Source: Ignavibacteria bacterium (GTDB lineage: Bacteria; Bacteroidota; Ignavibacteria; UBA10030; SZUA-254). Taken from it: a DNA stretch of 42,146 nucleotides. Under the pieces are notes generated by a model. That model was not told where the DNA came from. It did not search any database and saw nothing but the letters and a program-made list of their open reading frames with translations. The DNA lies in contig JACOSX010000040.1 in the NCBI GenBank assembly GCA_016178625.1, forward strand, positions 1-42,146, read 5' to 3'. Positions 41,030 to 42,146 of this stretch are shown piece after piece (position 1 is the stretch's first letter; every line of letters begins with the position of its first letter). Made by a program: the position numbers and the translations under genes.

Positions 41030-41730
41030 TCCATGATGCTCAGATAAGCATTCTTGAGGTTGTTTGCAACGGCTATTGTGCTAAAACATTGACCTGCTCG
41101 TTCACGTGCTCGAAGACAGAGATCCACATCCTCCATATACGCAAAGAATCGTTCGTCAAGAACACCAACAGTCTTCAGGACACTTGCCCTAAAGAGAGCA
41201 TAACATCCTGAGATAAAATTAGGCTTCGGAACGTAGTCCGTCATCTCAGGATCATGTTGCCCGATTCCAAAGTGCTTCACTTGTGTTGTGAATCTGTTGT
41301 AAACTCCCCTGGCAAACCAAATGAGAGTTGGATTTGAATGAAAATATACCTTGCCGGCGGCGACTCCGATTGAATTATTCGTTTCCATAGCATCAAGCAA
41401 TGGCCAAAGAAAATTCTTGCTAACAATTGTATCATTGTTCAGCATCATAACATACTGAGACCCATGTTCTAATGCATAACGAATCCCGATATTGTTCCCG
41501 ATCGGTGTTCCAAGATTTTTATCATTGCGAAGAAATACAACATTAGGAAATTGATTCCTATAAATTTGCTCAGGATTTGGGTCTGTCCCATTGTCGACCA
41601 AAATGATATTGACGTTCAACTCACCTACCTGCTTAAGTGATTGAAGACAAGCGATCGTGTCATCATCCCGATTACAGTTCAAAAGCACTATACTAACAAG
41701 TGCTGACGTAGGTGAAACATGAACTGTCAT
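41026..41730 (-). CDS. family 2 glycosyltransferase, C-terminus apparently replaced by a GT4-like tail
   Basis: Residues 1-206 are a GT2 enzyme of the rhamnosyltransferase type: LVSIVLLNCNRDDDTIACLQSL, NIILVDNGTDPNPE, KNLGTPIGNNIGIRYAL, MMLNNDTIV (DxD equivalent), and FFAYMEDVDLCLRARER. Related enzymes continue for about 60-100 more residues with a VxHxxS-type segment. Here the protein ends after RARERAGQCF and a tail (STIAVANNLKNAYLSIME) that resembles the last helix of GT4 proteins. The likely cause is a deletion joining two neighbouring genes at a shared Arg-Ala-Arg-Glu-Arg sequence. Catalytic residues are present, but activity is doubtful. Both ends overlap neighbours by four bases. Confidence 0.8.
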   Translation of the reverse strand: MTVHVSPTSALVSIVLLNCNRDDDTIACLQSLKQVGELNVNIILVDNGTDPNPEQIYRNQFPNVVFLRNDKNLGTPIGNNIGIRYALEHGSQYVMMLNNDTIVSKNFLWPLLDAMETNNSIGVAAGKVYFHSNPTLIWFARGVYNRFTTQVKHFGIGQHDPEMTDYVPKPNFISGCYALFRASVLKTVGVLDERFFAYMEDVDLCLRARERAGQCFSTIAVANNLKNAYLSIME

Positions 41731-42146
41731 GCTTGTTTCACCGCGTATAATTCGAACGTGCCGCCTCTGCCAAGCGCAGCTTCAAGCCATGCAATCGGTT
41801 TTGAAAAGGGAGTAACAACCAGCTTCCGTACAGCTTTGTGAACAAACGATTCACCGTTTCCTCCTGTCCGCAAGAGACTTTCTGAAATCCCCGCCCAGTT
41901 GTGTTCTGGTGAGAAGAAGTTCACGTCCACAACTTTGAAGCCGGCCGCCGTCACCATCGTTCGAAGTACTGGCGGCGAATAATGATAGAGATGCCGCGGC
42001 ACATCGAGATGAAACCACTTGCAACGAAACACCCGTGCCTGAATACTTTGGAAGTTCGGTACCGCGATGGCCAGAAGGCCTCCTGGCTTGATCATTGCAG
42101 AAAATTTCTTCAAGGCTGCTTGGGGCTCGTGCAGGTGTTCAAAAAC
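41727..42146 (-). CDS. class I SAM-dependent methyltransferase, 5' part cut by the window edge
   Basis: The frame stays open to the window end, so the N-terminal part with motif I lies outside. The visible 139 residues start with VFEHLHEPQAALKKF (post-II motif) and continue IKPGGLLAIAVPNFQSIQAR, FRCKWFHLDVPRHLYHYSPP and VDVNFFSPEHNWAGISESLL. 'DVPRHLYHYSP' with a following 'GF' segment is typical of methyltransferases in polysaccharide loci. Its stop overlaps the start of the next GT2. Confidence 0.85.
   Translation of the reverse strand, partial: VFEHLHEPQAALKKFSAMIKPGGLLAIAVPNFQSIQARVFRCKWFHLDVPRHLYHYSPPVLRTMVTAAGFKVVDVNFFSPEHNWAGISESLLRTGGNGESFVHKAVRKLVVTPFSKPIAWLEAALGRGGTFELYAVKQA

Overview
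This 42-kb window is one large cell-surface polysaccharide (O-antigen or capsule-like) locus. The genome appears to belong to a Gram-negative bacterium of the Bacteroidota/Chlorobi/Ignavibacteria (FCB) group. The main lineage clue is a secreted protein (1036-3006) with fibronectin III and carboxypeptidase-regulatory-like repeats that ends in a type IX secretion (T9SS) sorting domain. Its 'YPNPFNPST' style is common in Ignavibacteria and relatives. Many starts have Shine-Dalgarno sequences, several promoters look like ordinary sigma-70 promoters, and one sigma-54-type promoter is present. No phage, IS element, integrase or CRISPR array was seen.

Layout. (1) 1-1035: a small pilin-like gene with a probable one-base frameshift, a sigma-54-like promoter, and a C/G-rich imperfect hairpin with G-quadruplex potential. 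(2) 1036-3006: the T9SS cargo protein, with its own terminator. (3) 3176-28918: about 18 minus-strand genes in a tightly packed, often overlapping array that reads from 28918 down to queC. From the 5' end it encodes GT2, GT4, a methyltransferase with a C-terminal coiled coil, Wzm, Wzt, a methyltransferase with an N-terminal coiled coil, three GT4 enzymes, two large GT-C-like membrane proteins, a DPM-synthase-like GT2, a methyltransferase, a methyltransferase-flippase fusion, GT4, GT2, an LhgO-like oxidoreductase, RfbC, GT2, QueE and QueC. (4) 28919-32346: a divergent promoter region, a plus-strand membrane/TPR protein, a tRNA with a CAU anticodon (minus strand), a zinc-ribbon protein and rpsU. 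(5) 32354-42146: a YfhO-like membrane protein, then a second minus-strand glycan operon with two Gmd-type dehydratases, two GT4 enzymes, three methyltransferases (one cut by the window edge) and a GT2 whose C-terminus looks chimeric.

How the genes may work together. Wzm/Wzt would export a finished, lipid-linked glycan made by the cytoplasmic GT2/GT4 enzymes from GDP-6-deoxyhexose (Gmd) and dTDP-rhamnose-type (RfbC) precursors. The two methyltransferase/coiled-coil proteins flank wzm/wzt with opposite domain order. They are good candidates for chain terminators or molecular rulers of the WbdD kind, although this Wzt lacks the carbohydrate-binding domain normally paired with such termination. 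A second sub-module (DPMS-like GT2, flippase-like domain, two GT-C proteins) could decorate the glycan on the periplasmic side. The T9SS cargo may be a client, because in some Bacteroidota such proteins are anchored to an ABC-exported LPS; that link is inference. No initiating transferase, Wzy or Wzx was recognised here.

The best leads for follow-up are the paired coiled-coil methyltransferases around a minimal Wzm/Wzt, the methyltransferase-flippase fusion, the apparent GT2/GT4 chimera, the paralogous Gmd, and the frameshifted sigma-54-associated pilin-like gene. All calls are from reading the sequence; no database search was run.
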